Of a DNA stretch of 64,000 nt, positions 18,180-27,982 are shown piece by piece. The DNA is taken from contig NZ_CP011036.1 of the NCBI RefSeq assembly GCF_002221505.1, positions 2,604,001 through 2,668,000 of the forward strand, written 5' to 3'. Source of the stretch: Pseudoalteromonas nigrifaciens (GTDB taxonomy: Bacteria; Pseudomonadota; Gammaproteobacteria; Enterobacterales; Alteromonadaceae). The translations under genes were made by a program, and so were the position numbers. Position 1 is the stretch's first letter, and each line of letters starts with the position of its first letter. The notes beneath the pieces are model-generated. The model did not search any database and was not told the origin of the DNA. It saw only the letters and a program-made list of their open reading frames with translations.

Positions 18180-19394
18180 ATTATCAAATCTAAAAACCCT
18201 CGACTCTCTTTACAAGAAGGCCGAAGCCAATCTGGCCTGCGTGCTCATAATGAACGCCGAATTATGTCATTAATTCGCCAACACGGTAGTGCTCCAAAAG
18301 CTGAAATTGCACAAAAAACAGGGCTTTCAGCACAGGCCGTCACAGTAATTATCAATAGTTTAGAAGCCGAATCGTTATTAATACGGAAAGACCCTCAGCG
18401 TGGTAAGGTTGGCCAACCAACCATCCCATTTGCGTTAAATCCAGATGGTGCATTTGGAATTGGCTTAAAAGTAGGTCGTCGCAGTTTTGATTTAACCTTG
18501 ATTGACTTATTAGGAAATATACGCGCAACTTTGCACGAAAACTGCGCTTACCCCACAGTACAGAGCTTGCTAACCTTTTTAGAGAAAGGGCTCGGCGTAC
18601 TCAAAATGAGCTTAAGTGACGAACTAGCCAAACGTATCTTAGGTGTGGGTGTTGCAACCCCTTACGAAATTTGGAACTGGACAGAAGAAGCCGGCGCTCC
18701 AAAAACAGTATTGAATGAATGGAAGTCTTTTGATTTTAAAGAAAAAATAAATAAAATTGTACATCTTCCCGTGTATGTATGTAATGATGATACCGCTGCT
18801 TGTTCAGCTGAATTAAGCTTTGGTAATCCTGCTCGTTTTAGCGATTTTTTATATATTTTTATTGGTACTTTTATTGGTGGTGGAGTTGTTATAAACGAAA
18901 CCTTATTTACTGGTAAAAAAGGTAATGCCGGCGCTATAGGTTCATTACCTAGGCCTATGCTTAATAGTGAAGGCCAACTAACTTCCCAACAACTTATTAT
19001 GCAATCATCACTGTATATTCTCGAAAAAATGCTCAAAGGTGATGGCTACAATACTGACATACTATGGAGTTCAAAAGAGTATTGGGGAGACTTAGGCCCC
19101 GTACTCGATAAGTGGATAGACCAAGTTGCAGATGGCCTCGCCTACGCGGCATTGTGTTCTTTAGCTATTTTTGATTTTGAGGCAATTGTCATTGATGGCG
19201 CCATTCCTATCAATGTCAGAGAAAAAATAGTTTTGGCAACAAAGTTAAAATTGAGCCAGGCTGATCATCGCGGTATTAATCGCTGTGAAGTACAAAGTGG
19301 CTCTATTGGCGCCAAGGCTCAATCAGTAGGCTGCGCTAACCTTCCCTTACTTATCAACTTTTCTCAAGATCACGCAAGCCTTTCACACCACTAA
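18180..19394 (+). CDS. ROK family transcriptional regulator without a standard start codon
   Basis: A sugar-responsive regulator/kinase-fold protein of the ROK (NagC/XylR-like) family. A start at ATG 18264 gives 376 residues but cuts off the first helix of the winged HTH. In-frame coding runs back through LRAHNERRI and LSLQEGRSQSG to 18177-18185, where codons ATA, ATT, ATC follow an AGGTAGGA ribosome-binding site; an in-frame TAG lies at 18168-18170. No ATG, GTG or TTG exists in between. Translation from ATT/ATC, or loss of the start codon, are the options. The ROK domain (KVGRRSFDLTLIDLLGN onward) is complete. It probably controls the divergent permease and the downstream receptor/kinase genes. 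Confidence 0.75.
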   Translation: MIKSKNPRLSLQEGRSQSGLRAHNERRIMSLIRQHGSAPKAEIAQKTGLSAQAVTVIINSLEAESLLIRKDPQRGKVGQPTIPFALNPDGAFGIGLKVGRRSFDLTLIDLLGNIRATLHENCAYPTVQSLLTFLEKGLGVLKMSLSDELAKRILGVGVATPYEIWNWTEEAGAPKTVLNEWKSFDFKEKINKIVHLPVYVCNDDTAACSAELSFGNPARFSDFLYIFIGTFIGGGVVINETLFTGKKGNAGAIGSLPRPMLNSEGQLTSQQLIMQSSLYILEKMLKGDGYNTDILWSSKEYWGDLGPVLDKWIDQVADGLAYAALCSLAIFDFEAIVIDGAIPINVREKIVLATKLKLSQADHRGINRCEVQSGSIGAKAQSVGCANLPLLINFSQDHASLSHH

Positions 19395-19410
19395 TATACT
19401 TTAAAGTTAA

Positions 19411-19450
19411 AAAGCAGCCATCGGTAACGTTGGCTGCTTATTTATTTTTT
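19411..19450 (+). terminator. Terminator of the ROK regulator gene
   Basis: AAGCAGCCA and TGGCTGCTT pair across a 10-nt loop, followed by a T-rich tract. Confidence 0.85.
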
Positions 19451-19551
19451 ATCAGAGGTAAAAAATTCACTTAAACAATCAAAAAGCTGTACAAAAAAAT
19501 AATAAGTAATAATAGTTGATTTATTATTTTAAGTTCTCTACATTCTATTTA

Positions 19552-19598
19552 CAAATTTGATAACACTGACATGTTTGATTAATAAAACCGCAAATTTG
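19552..19598 (+). promoter_or_regulatory. Paired CAAATTTG palindromes upstream of the TonB receptor
   Basis: The palindrome CAAATTTG occurs at 19552-19559 and 19591-19598, 39 bp apart, just before the receptor gene and after the ROK gene. It is a candidate operator; AT-rich DNA makes chance occurrence possible. Confidence 0.3.
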
Positions 19599-19627
19599 TA
19601 TACACACAACAAAGAGAGAACAGAAAA

Positions 19628-22216
19628 ATGAAAGTATCAGCAAAAATGACTCTAATTGCAGTCGCTGTAGGTCTATCCATATCCCCTAGCGTCTTGTCAC
19701 AAGAGCAACAAGTAGCAAAAAGTGATTTAGGGTTTGAGCGCATCATTGTAACGGGAACATCTCGGCCAAAAGAGAAAATCGAATCAACTAATGCAATAAC
19801 TACCTTTAACTAAGCAAAGTTAGAGCAATTGGCTCCGCACAGTGTTGCTGAATTAGTGCGAAGTATTCCTGGTTTTCATGCCGAAGACACCGGTGGAGAA
19901 ACCGGTAACAACGTAGCCCCACGAGGCTTTCCGTTATCAACGCAAACAGAGTTTACAGCACTACTTCGTGATGGTATGACCGTGTTTTATAATCAAGATA
20001 TTTTATTTACTCAAAATGATCGCTTTACCCGTTTGTCTAATTTTGTTGGCAGCGTTGAAGCTATTCGTGGTGGTGCCTCGTCAATTTTTGTTGGTAGCGC
20101 GCCAGCTGGGTTTATTAATTTTATTTCTCGTGAAGGCTCCGATGATACCCAAGGTGATGTGTTTTTTGAAACCAACAGCAACAACCGCCTAGGTGGACAA
20201 GGTTGGGTTAGCGGATCAATAGATGATCAAACAATCTATGCTGTTGGCGCTTGGTATCGCAAGGATGACTCTGCACGCGATCCGGGGTATACAGCTAACC
20301 AAGGTGGTGAGCTTAATGGCAATATTAAGCACTTTTTTAAAGATGGCAGCGGCTTTACTCGCTTTGAGTTTAATAAACAAAATGATAGATCATTCTTTTT
20401 TATTCCTCAGCCATTAATAGGCTCAACCACCAATGCTAAAACAATCCCAGGCGGGATGGATATCAGAGATGGCACTACCGGTAATTCAGCAGGTGCGCGT
20501 TTATTAACTCTTAATAACGCCCCAAGCGTCGACATTGATTTAGATATTGCAGATGGTAACTACGCTAATGTGACCTACTTTGGCAATACAACCGAAATTG
20601 AAATCAACGAAAACTTAGTCTTTTCAAACCAAATGCGTTATACCGATATGCTAACAACCTTTACCGGCATCATTAACGTAAGCAACGCCGAATCGTTAGC
20701 TAGCAAAGCACAAGCTATATATGCTGCAAATACTGATGCACTTGCAGATGCCATGGTTGATGGTAACCTAAATTACGATATACGCGATGCAGGAAACGGT
20801 TTTGTATTGGCTGATTCAAGCAACGTAAATACCTACAACACCAATGGATACGGAATAAACGCTGGCTTTTGGCATAGACGTTTTGAAGGCGATAACTTTC
20901 AAAACGAAACCAGATTCAACTACACCTTTGATGATGTAGGCGAAGGGACTCTTTACGCTAATTTTGGCTTATTCTTCTCTAATATTAATGGCCATGTTAC
21001 CGACTATCGAATTAATACACTGCAATCAGTAGAGCCCCAGCCACAGCGCTTAGATGTTGTATTTACAGATGCACAAGGTGATGACATTGCCAGCGGTACT
21101 TACAAAGGTATTCAGGCTGGATCACATGGTTTTGCCGATATTGTTTATAGTGAAAATACCCTTGCGCCATTTGCTGACTTTGAATACGAGCTTGAAGATG
21201 TGTCGTTTAATCTGGGCTTAAGATACGAAAACCTCAAAGCAGATGGTGAAGCGCAAAACCAAGCTAATTACACAATTGACAGTTTTGCTAGCGATACTGA
21301 TACCGTCAATGGGAATATTGCCCTGCCCTTTGGTGATGGGACTTACCGAAACTTTGATGTTGAATACAGCGAAATGGCATGGACAGTTGCGGCTAACTAC
21401 AAATTTAACGACGACTTAGCGGTATTCACTCGATATGCAGATGGTTTTCGTATGCCTGATGTAGATAAATACATGGCGATTACCAACCTAACTAGTCAAG
21501 AGGAAATTAATCAATTTAATAACTCTGAGAGACGCGAAACACAACCAGCTTCAACGGTAATGGCCGAGGTGGGCATTAAATATAACGAAGGTGATGTCGC
21601 AGCATTTGTAACCGGTTACTTCGCCGCTGCGGATGATTTATTCTTTAATGTACCTACTGTTGAAAATGGTCAAGTAGTGCAACGTCAAGCCTTTAGAAAC
21701 ACAGAAACCTTAGGTGTAGAAGCCGAATTTAACCTGCAAATCACCCAAGACTGGCGCATTGGTGTATCTGCAACGTACCAATCACCCGAATTTGTAAACA
21801 CACCAGCGGCGCAATACTTGGATGCTAATGGAAGCTCTGCCTCTATTGATATAAACGGCAACTTACCTGTACGTGTGCCTAAGCACTTTGGCCAATTAAC
21901 TAGTAGCTATCAGTTTGAAGATTTTTCGTGGGGTATGGCAGCTATTCATGGTAGCTACTCTTGGAGCGGTAAACGTTATGCCGACGACGCCAACACAGCA
22001 GAACTGCCTATGTATGGCATGTTAAACCTTGGTTTATCCCTTGAAAACGAAGACGGTTATTACCTTCGTGCCGATGTTAAAAACCTAAATAACTCAGAAG
22101 GCTTATCAGAGGGGGATCCTCGCGCAGGTGAAACGGTAGCAGGTCAAGCAACTACATTTAATGCGCGCGTTGTCTTACCTCGTACCTTTAGCCTTACTAT
22201 TGGTAAGCGTTTTTAA
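19628..22216 (+). pseudogene. TonB-dependent receptor of the sugar cluster, interrupted by an in-frame TAA
   Basis: One reading frame of 862 codons encodes a signal peptide (ending SPSVLSQ), a TonB-box/plug start (FERIIVTGTSRP), a plug domain (RSIPGFHAEDTGGETG, AIRGGASSIFVGSAPAGFI) and a full beta-barrel ending RTFSLTIGKRF. TAA at codon 62 (19811-19813), between AITTFN and AKLEQLAP, interrupts it; CAA would restore glutamine. The next possible start (TTG 19829) would lack the signal peptide. Such receptors import oligosaccharides or sugars across the outer membrane, fitting the flanking ROK regulator, permease and kinase. Otherwise intact, so the break is recent or an error. Confidence 0.85.
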
Positions 22217-22335
22217 TTTTACTCTAATCTAGGGTATCGTCATGCAAAGCGATACCCTCGCAATTTTTAGGAAAATATAATGGAAGTAGTTGCAATTGGT
22301 GAAGCTTTAATAGATATACTCTCACATGACTGCAT
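22064..22335 (+). repeat. Parent copy of a 270-bp duplication (receptor 3' end to kinase 5' end)
   Basis: This segment, from the last 50 codons of the receptor through the intergenic hairpin into the first 19 codons of the kinase, reappears in diverged form at 23256-23526. Confidence 0.85.
22232..22257 (+). repeat. Intergenic hairpin between receptor and kinase genes
   Basis: GGGTATCG pairs with CGATACCC across a 10-nt loop, with TTTTT 5 nt beyond it. It may act as a weak terminator or protect the upstream mRNA. It is conserved in the duplicate at about 23425-23449. Confidence 0.55.
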
Positions 22336-23272
22336 GCACAATAAGGCATCAAATAGCGAACTAGACTTCACACAGTTTGCCGGAGGCGCACCCGCTAATG
22401 TTGCTGTAGCCGTAGCAAAGCTTGGTGGTTCAAGTTATTTGCTTGGTAAAGTAGGCAATGATAAATTTGGTCGCTTTTTAATAAATGCACTCAAAATGTA
22501 TAATGTAAACACATCTTATGTTGGCTTTTCAAAAAAAGGGAAGACGGCACTCGCGTTCGTATCGTTGGATGAAAACGGTGAACGTACATTTGAATTTTAC
22601 GATAAAGATGCTGCACATTACGATTTACAAATAACCGATTTAGAGCCCTCTTTATTTTCAACACCTAAAATTGTGAGTTTTTGTTCAGGCTCTTTTGCAA
22701 AACCTTTAGTATTAAATACAACCTTACATGCGCTAAAACACTTTAAAGAATCAGGCTCGGTTACATGCTTTGACATTAACTTTCGTTCAGCCTTCTGGGA
22801 TGAACCACTCACAGCTAAATCTGTTATTGAGGATGTTGCTAAAACAGTTGATGTTATTAAAGCGAGTAAAGATGAGCTGATCTCGCTTTATGGAATAGAG
22901 CATATTGATACCACTATTAGAAGTTGGGTAGATAGTGGCGTAGCTTTAGTTTTAATGACCGATGGTGGCGAGCCTATTACTTTTTCATCTAGCTCATTTA
23001 GTGGTACTTATCCTTGCCCTAAGGCATATGTTGTGGATACCACAGCTGCAGGCGATGCGTTTGTAGGTGGTTTTTTATATCAAATATCTTCGCTAGTGAG
23101 TAATAAAACAGAATTTACTGACTGGGCAAATAACTTTACTAACGTTTCAAAGGCTATCGACTTTGCTACTAAATGCGGAGCCAAAACAGTAGCAACGTTT
23201 GGAGCCTTTGATGCCCTACCTACATACCATGATATCTCGGCGAGTACCCTTAAATCTTCGTGTCGATGTTAA
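22280..23272 (+). CDS. PfkB-family carbohydrate kinase, fructokinase-like
   Basis: A 330-residue ribokinase/PfkB-family sugar kinase that phosphorylates a sugar using ATP. The N-terminal GEALID and FAGGAPANVAVAVAKLGG form the sugar site; the C-terminal VVDTTAAGDAFVGGF holds the catalytic base Asp259 and the anion hole. The motif variant TTAAGDAF is common in fructokinases. The neighbouring permease, ROK regulator and TonB receptor fit sugar uptake. The last residues (about SSCRC) are encoded by the start of a duplicated receptor fragment, so the natural C-terminus has been replaced. Confidence 0.88.
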   Translation: MEVVAIGEALIDILSHDCMHNKASNSELDFTQFAGGAPANVAVAVAKLGGSSYLLGKVGNDKFGRFLINALKMYNVNTSYVGFSKKGKTALAFVSLDENGERTFEFYDKDAAHYDLQITDLEPSLFSTPKIVSFCSGSFAKPLVLNTTLHALKHFKESGSVTCFDINFRSAFWDEPLTAKSVIEDVAKTVDVIKASKDELISLYGIEHIDTTIRSWVDSGVALVLMTDGGEPITFSSSSFSGTYPCPKAYVVDTTAAGDAFVGGFLYQISSLVSNKTEFTDWANNFTNVSKAIDFATKCGAKTVATFGAFDALPTYHDISASTLKSSCRC

Positions 23273-23599
23273 AAACCTAAATAACTCAGGAAACTTATCA
23301 GAGGGAAGTTTCACTCAGGTTAAACGGTAGCAGATCAATCAATTATATTTAATGCGCGCGTTGTCATATCTCGTGTCTTTAGCTTTACTATTGGTAAGCG
23401 TTTTTAATTTTACCCTAACTGAGGGTATCGTCATACAAAGCGATACCCTCGCAAGTTTTAGGAAAAGATAATGGAAGTAGTTGCAATTGGTGAAGCTTTA
23501 ATAGGTGTACTCTCACATGACTGCAAGTGCCAAAATTGCTTAAGTATCACGGTAATTCTCCCTATTTATAATACTTCTTTTATTGGCGACTCATTTTAG
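23256..23599 (+). pseudogene. Degenerate duplicate of receptor C-terminus and kinase N-terminus
   Basis: From 23256 to 23526 the sequence repeats 22064-22335 with many substitutions. It contains the receptor tail (GTTAAAAACC, TTGGTAAGCG, TTTTTAATTTTA), the GGTATCG hairpin, and the kinase start. The kinase fragment begins at ATG 23471 and stays open for 42 codons, starting MEVVAIGEALIGVLSHDC before unrelated residues and a TAG at 23597-23599. Together with 23600-23717 this accounts for the 445-base stretch without a working gene. It is a relic of a tandem duplication of the receptor-kinase pair followed by deletion. Confidence 0.85.
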
Positions 23600-23717
23600 T
23601 ATCACCTTAACATGAGTTGCCTATATCAAAATCGTTTTTACACTAGTCTTCTTTTACATTTAATACGTATTGGTTTTGTCCTATTATTTATAATGCCACG
23701 GTTTTAATATTGCCAGT

Positions 23718-25235
23718 ATGAAAGAAAAAATAAACATCGTGTGGTTTAAACGTGATTTACGTCTTAGCGATCATCAACCATTAAAAAATGCATTTAGTAA
23801 TGGCTTACCTACCCTATTACTTTATAACTTTGAGCCATTACTGCTTGAAGATGCGCATTACAATGAGCGACATTGGCGTTTTGTATATCAATCTATAGTT
23901 GAGTTAAACAATCAGCTTGCTCGTTTTAATGCCTGTGTTTATATATTTAATTTAAATATGAACGATTTACTTGAATCGTTAAAGGCGCAGTTTGAAATAA
24001 TAAATATTTTTAGTCATCAAGAAATAGGCTTAAACAACACCTTTGGGCGCGATAAGGCAATAAAAGCCTGGTGCCAGCATAATCACATTAACTGGCTAGA
24101 GTCGCAAACAGGCGCGGTTATTCGCGGCAAAAAAAATCGTAATAATTGGAATGAACGCTGGCAGCAAACAATGCAAGCACCTATTGCTGTTCCTAATTGG
24201 AAGAGTATAAAAACAATTACCCTCAATAACTACCAAGCGCCTGAGCTGCCAAGCGCTTACACTCAAGATCACGACAGCTTTCAACAAGGCGGCCCGTTGC
24301 ATGCACGCCAAGTAATGCAGAGCTTTTTTGCCGAGCGCGGTAAAGGTTATCAAAAAGGAATATCGAGCCCAAGTTTAAGCCAAACCCATTGCTCTCGGCT
24401 TTCGCCTTATTTAGCGTGGGGGAACATTAGCCTTAGGCAAGTGTATCAAATGGCAATTGATGAATATCACTCAAAGCACCCTGATAAAAGAGGCTGGAAG
24501 CGCCCACTTGCTGCGTTTGTATCGCGCTTGCATTGGCACTGCCACTTTATGCAAAAGTTTGAAAGCGAATGCTCTATGGAGTTTTTAGCACTTAATCCGG
24601 GTTATCACGTATTTCCGTATCGCGATGATGAACATGTTAAAAACGATATTGGACGCTGGGCGCAAGGTCAAACAGGTATTCCCATTATTGACGCTTGCAT
24701 GCGCTGCTTAAAAGCCACCGGTTATATAAACTTTAGAATGCGCGCCATGCTTGTAAGCTTTGTAACCCATCATTTAAATATAAGTTGGCAGCAAGCAAGC
24801 TTTCCACTCGCTAATTACTTTTTAGATTTTGAGCCCGGAATTCACTACCCGCAAATTCAAATGCAGGCCTCGGTTACTGGCATTAATACCATTAGGCATT
24901 ACAACCCAATAAAGCAGTCGGAAGATCAAGATCCAACAGGCGCGTTTATTAAAAAGTGGTGCCCCGAACTTGAAAAACTCCCTATTGAATATTTACACCA
25001 GCCTTGGGAGCAAACTCCTATGGAAGCGCTATTTAACGATTTTAAGCTAGGGGAAGATTACCCCGAGCCCATGCTTGATTTAACCGCAGCCTCAAAAGCA
25101 GCGCGCGAACGTTTATGGCAGTACCGCGAGCGAGCAGATGTTAAACGCGCCATAGGGAGTATTCTTAAAAAGCACGTTGGCGTTACCCGCACTACAACTA
25201 AAGTAAAAAATAAAACCACTAACGATGGCTCATAA
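23718..25235 (+). CDS. Photolyase/cryptochrome family flavoprotein
   Basis: A 505-residue FAD-binding photolyase/cryptochrome protein. The N-terminal alpha/beta domain starts [13 protein letters not shown]. The C-terminal FAD domain has [44 protein letters not shown] and [16 protein letters not shown]. Members repair UV pyrimidine dimers with blue light or act as photoreceptors. The sequence differs somewhat from classical PhrB in the FAD region, so the exact repair type is unsure. The stop overlaps the downstream DUF2256 gene by 11 nt, a known photolyase partner arrangement. Confidence 0.88.
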   Translation: MKEKINIVWFKRDLRLSDHQPLKNAFSNGLPTLLLYNFEPLLLEDAHYNERHWRFVYQSIVELNNQLARFNACVYIFNLNMNDLLESLKAQFEIINIFSHQEIGLNNTFGRDKAIKAWCQHNHINWLESQTGAVIRGKKNRNNWNERWQQTMQAPIAVPNWKSIKTITLNNYQAPELPSAYTQDHDSFQQGGPLHARQVMQSFFAERGKGYQKGISSPSLSQTHCSRLSPYLAWGNISLRQVYQMAIDEYHSKHPDKRGWKRPLAAFVSRLHWHCHFMQKFESECSMEFLALNPGYHVFPYRDDEHVKNDIGRWAQGQTGIPIIDACMRCLKATGYINFRMRAMLVSFVTHHLNISWQQASFPLANYFLDFEPGIHYPQIQMQASVTGINTIRHYNPIKQSEDQDPTGAFIKKWCPELEKLPIEYLHQPWEQTPMEALFNDFKLGEDYPEPMLDLTAASKAARERLWQYRERADVKRAIGSILKKHVGVTRTTTKVKNKTTNDGS

Positions 25236-25362
25236 AAAGCAAAGCTTACCTCAGAAAATATGCCCCATTTGCAATAAACATTTTACGTGGCGTAAAAAAT
25301 GGCAACGCGACTGGGACAATGTTATTTACTGCTCAAAGCGCTGTAAGTGCAATAAGCAATAA
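25225..25362 (+). CDS. DUF2256 small zinc-ribbon-like protein
   Basis: A 45-residue basic protein starting at ATG 25225, inside the end of the photolyase gene in another frame. It has two cysteine pairs: [10 protein letters not shown] near the N-terminus and YCSKRCKC near the C-terminus, with [12 protein letters not shown] between. This is the DUF2256 pattern, typically found next to photolyase/cryptochrome genes. The four-cysteine layout suggests zinc binding. Overlap with the photolyase suggests translational coupling. Confidence 0.85.
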   Translation: MAHKKQSLPQKICPICNKHFTWRKKWQRDWDNVIYCSKRCKCNKQ

Positions 25363-25483
25363 TAGCTGGCGCTCATCTTGCACTAACCTTATAAATACAA
25401 CGCTTTTTAGCTATTTTGTGATTATTTTTGCAAATAACACTCACCTAGTATGAAAAGCTTACCGCCAATGCAATAAGGAGAAG

Positions 25484-25915
25484 ATGATGACAATTAAAAA
25501 ATCTGCAAACTCAAAATGGTCTGGTGATATTAAAACAGGTAAAGGGAGTATTTCTACGCAAAGTGGCGCGCTTAATAATCAACCCTACGGATTTAATACC
25601 CGCTTTGAAGATAAACCCGGCTCAAACCCTGAAGAATTAGTAGCTGCGGCGCACAGTGCATGCTTTAGTATGGCATTATCGCTAGCATTAGGTGAAGCAG
25701 GGTTTACCGCCGACAACATTGATACCAAAGCGGTAGTTAGCTTAGATGAAGTAGACGATGGTTTTGCTGTTACCCACATTGCGCTTGAAGTTAATGCTAA
25801 AATTGCTGATATTGCAAACGAGCAGTTTCAAGCTTTATGCGATCAAACCAAAAAAGGCTGCCCTATTTCTAAACTAATGAATGCTGAAATATCACTCAAG
25901 GCTGAGCTGAACTAA
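25484..25915 (+). CDS. osmC: OsmC family peroxiredoxin
   Basis: A 143-residue OsmC-type organic hydroperoxide reductase. The two reactive cysteines are in HSACFSMALS (Cys60) and KKGCPISK (Cys126). It reduces organic peroxides in the cytoplasm. AAGGAGAAG precedes the tandem ATG ATG start. Sequence and length fit OsmC rather than Ohr. Single gene with no visible partner. Confidence 0.9.
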   Translation: MMTIKKSANSKWSGDIKTGKGSISTQSGALNNQPYGFNTRFEDKPGSNPEELVAAAHSACFSMALSLALGEAGFTADNIDTKAVVSLDEVDDGFAVTHIALEVNAKIADIANEQFQALCDQTKKGCPISKLMNAEISLKAELN

Positions 25916-25977
25916 CTATTGTAAATACATTATTAAAACGCCGCATTTATTTGCGGCGCTATATTACATGCGTTTAG

Positions 25978-27483
25978 TTACATATTACCTAGCTCTATCA
26001 TCATCGCGGTGTACATGCGCAAGTTAAGCTTTAGCTGCTCAAGGGTAATAAACTCATGCTCAGAGTGTCCGGTGTAACGCTTACCTGGCATTGATGGGCC
26101 AAACGATACCGCATTATCAAATAACTTAGCGTTAGTACCGCCGCCAATAGAGACAAAGCCGGCTTGTTGATCACCCGTAAAGTGCTTAAAAATATCAAGT
26201 AATTTTTGCGCATGCGGCGCGCCATCAAGTAGCATAGGCGTACCAATAATAGTTTTAACATCATTTAGTGTTACATTGTTAGTGGCTTGCCATTTTGCTA
26301 GGGCACTGTCTACTTGCTGCTTTAACACCAACTCTTCTTTGCCCATAGGACGGCGCGCATTTACACTAAGCGTTAGGGCATTTCCCTCTCGCTCAATCAC
26401 AGTAGGTGCCACTGTCATTGGCCCCATAAAATCATGTTTATAGGCAATATCGCCAAACTGTTTGCCATGAATATCTAAACCAATTAGCTGATTTACAAAG
26501 TTAATTAACTGCCCATCGCTATTATTTTCAAGCACTAGACCTTTAAATATTTCGGCTAAATAAGCAATTGCGTTAACACCCGACTCTGGCTCTGATGAAT
26601 GCGCCGATACGCCTTTTACACTAATTGCGACAGCAGTATCGCTTTGCTGAGCAAAGTTAAACTCTACTTGCTTAAGCGTACTGGCTTTGGCTTTTAATTG
26701 AGTAAGTAACTTAGCATCGGCATTATGCAGTACTAGGCTGGCGTCTTCTGGTATTTGGCTTACAAATGCACCACCTGCAACATCACTAACATAAACGCCT
26801 GTTTTTGCCGAGGTAGCATTGAACGTTGGCGCAATTAAACTCCACCCTTTTTCAGCCACCACTACCGGGTATGACGCATCAATTGTTACTGCGTACTTTG
26901 GCTGCTCATAGGTTTTCATAAACTCAGTAAGCGAGCCCCAATCAGACTCCTCAGCAAGGTAAATCATTAACTCAATGCGGTTATTAAGCGTTATGCCTTT
27001 ATCTTTAATGGTTTTCATGGCGTAAAGCGCTGTCGCTATTGCGCCTTTATCGTCTTCGGTACCGCGGCCAATTAAGCGCCCAGGCTCTGATGTTGTATCA
27101 ATAATAAATGGGCTTTGCTGCCACTTACTCGCATTAGCTGGTTGCACGTCGCCGTGTGTTACTACTGTTACTTTATCGCTTTGTTCCCCAAGTCCAATTA
27201 ATACTGTGTAGCCTAAATCCTGATAATCTAAACCCAGCTCGGCCGCTTTCATTTTGAGTAAGGCTTTAAAACCAATAAAATCGGGGTTTTGTGGTGCGCT
27301 AATATCGCTTTTATTCACAGTAGGAAATGATACTAAATTGGTTAATGTATGTACCTGGGCGCTTTGGTAGGTATTTACGGCATAATTGGCAACACTATCA
27401 ATATTTTTATTTAACTGTGCTTGGGCACTAAACGCAAATAATGCAACACTGGCTAACGCTAACTTTTTCAAAACAATTCCCAT
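25978..27483 (-). CDS. M20 family metallopeptidase (dipeptidase), exported
   Basis: A 501-residue M20 zinc peptidase with an N-terminal signal peptide (ALFAFSAQA). Metal ligands are visible in THGDVQ (His110, Asp112), GRGTEDDKG (bridging Asp145) and LAEESDWGS (catalytic Glu178/Glu179). It likely hydrolyses dipeptides in the periplasm. The start could instead be an in-frame TTG four codons in, which follows GGGAA closely and gives MKKLALAS. It is convergent with the OsmC gene. Confidence 0.88.
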   Translation of the reverse strand: MGIVLKKLALASVALFAFSAQAQLNKNIDSVANYAVNTYQSAQVHTLTNLVSFPTVNKSDISAPQNPDFIGFKALLKMKAAELGLDYQDLGYTVLIGLGEQSDKVTVVTHGDVQPANASKWQQSPFIIDTTSEPGRLIGRGTEDDKGAIATALYAMKTIKDKGITLNNRIELMIYLAEESDWGSLTEFMKTYEQPKYAVTIDASYPVVVAEKGWSLIAPTFNATSAKTGVYVSDVAGGAFVSQIPEDASLVLHNADAKLLTQLKAKASTLKQVEFNFAQQSDTAVAISVKGVSAHSSEPESGVNAIAYLAEIFKGLVLENNSDGQLINFVNQLIGLDIHGKQFGDIAYKHDFMGPMTVAPTVIEREGNALTLSVNARRPMGKEELVLKQQVDSALAKWQATNNVTLNDVKTIIGTPMLLDGAPHAQKLLDIFKHFTGDQQAGFVSIGGGTNAKLFDNAVSFGPSMPGKRYTGHSEHEFITLEQLKLNLRMYTAMMIELGNM

Positions 27484-27646
27484 TTAATTAATCACTAAGA
27501 AACATAATTATAACCTTGTGCATCTCACACAAACAGCGCTTTGCGGTAAAGTCACATAACAACCAGTGCAATTAGTTAAATATTTATATAGTTGCTTTTA
27601 TACTTGGTGCTATATAATGCGCGCCTTAAAATTATGAGTATTAAAC

Positions 27647-27835
27647 ATGAACCGTCGCAAAAAAATCGTTACTAAATTTCAAAAGAAAGATAAGCGCACC
27701 AATGCCAAATTACATAAAAGCAAAAAGCCAGGTTATGTATCAAAAGCTGAGCGCGAAAAACTTGAAAAACTTACTGACGAAAAAGTAGAACAAACAACTG
27801 AGCAAACCGCTGAAGCTGAAGCTGAGCAACAATAA
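27647..27835 (+). CDS. DUF2986 family small basic protein
   Basis: A 62-residue protein starting MNRRKKIVTKFQKKDKR, the DUF2986 signature, common in marine gammaproteobacteria. The first two thirds are very basic and contain PGYVSKAERE; the tail is Glu/Gln/Thr-rich. Function unknown. A hairpin terminator overlaps the stop codon. Confidence 0.85.
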   Translation: MNRRKKIVTKFQKKDKRTNAKLHKSKKPGYVSKAEREKLEKLTDEKVEQTTEQTAEAEAEQQ

Positions 27836-27860
27836 GCGCTTTTAGGCGCTTATTGCTTTA
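27830..27860 (+). terminator. Terminator of the DUF2986 gene
   Basis: CAATAAGCGC and GCGCTTATTG pair over a 6-nt loop, overlapping the stop codon. Confidence 0.8.
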
Positions 27861-27982
27861 AGTTTTTACGGATCTATTGTGGTAAAAGTAGCGTATCGCT
27901 CAATAACCTACTACCACAGTGGTAACTATTAATTTAAAAGCCATAGTAAATTTATATAGCCTTTCTATTTACCGTTTCAACC

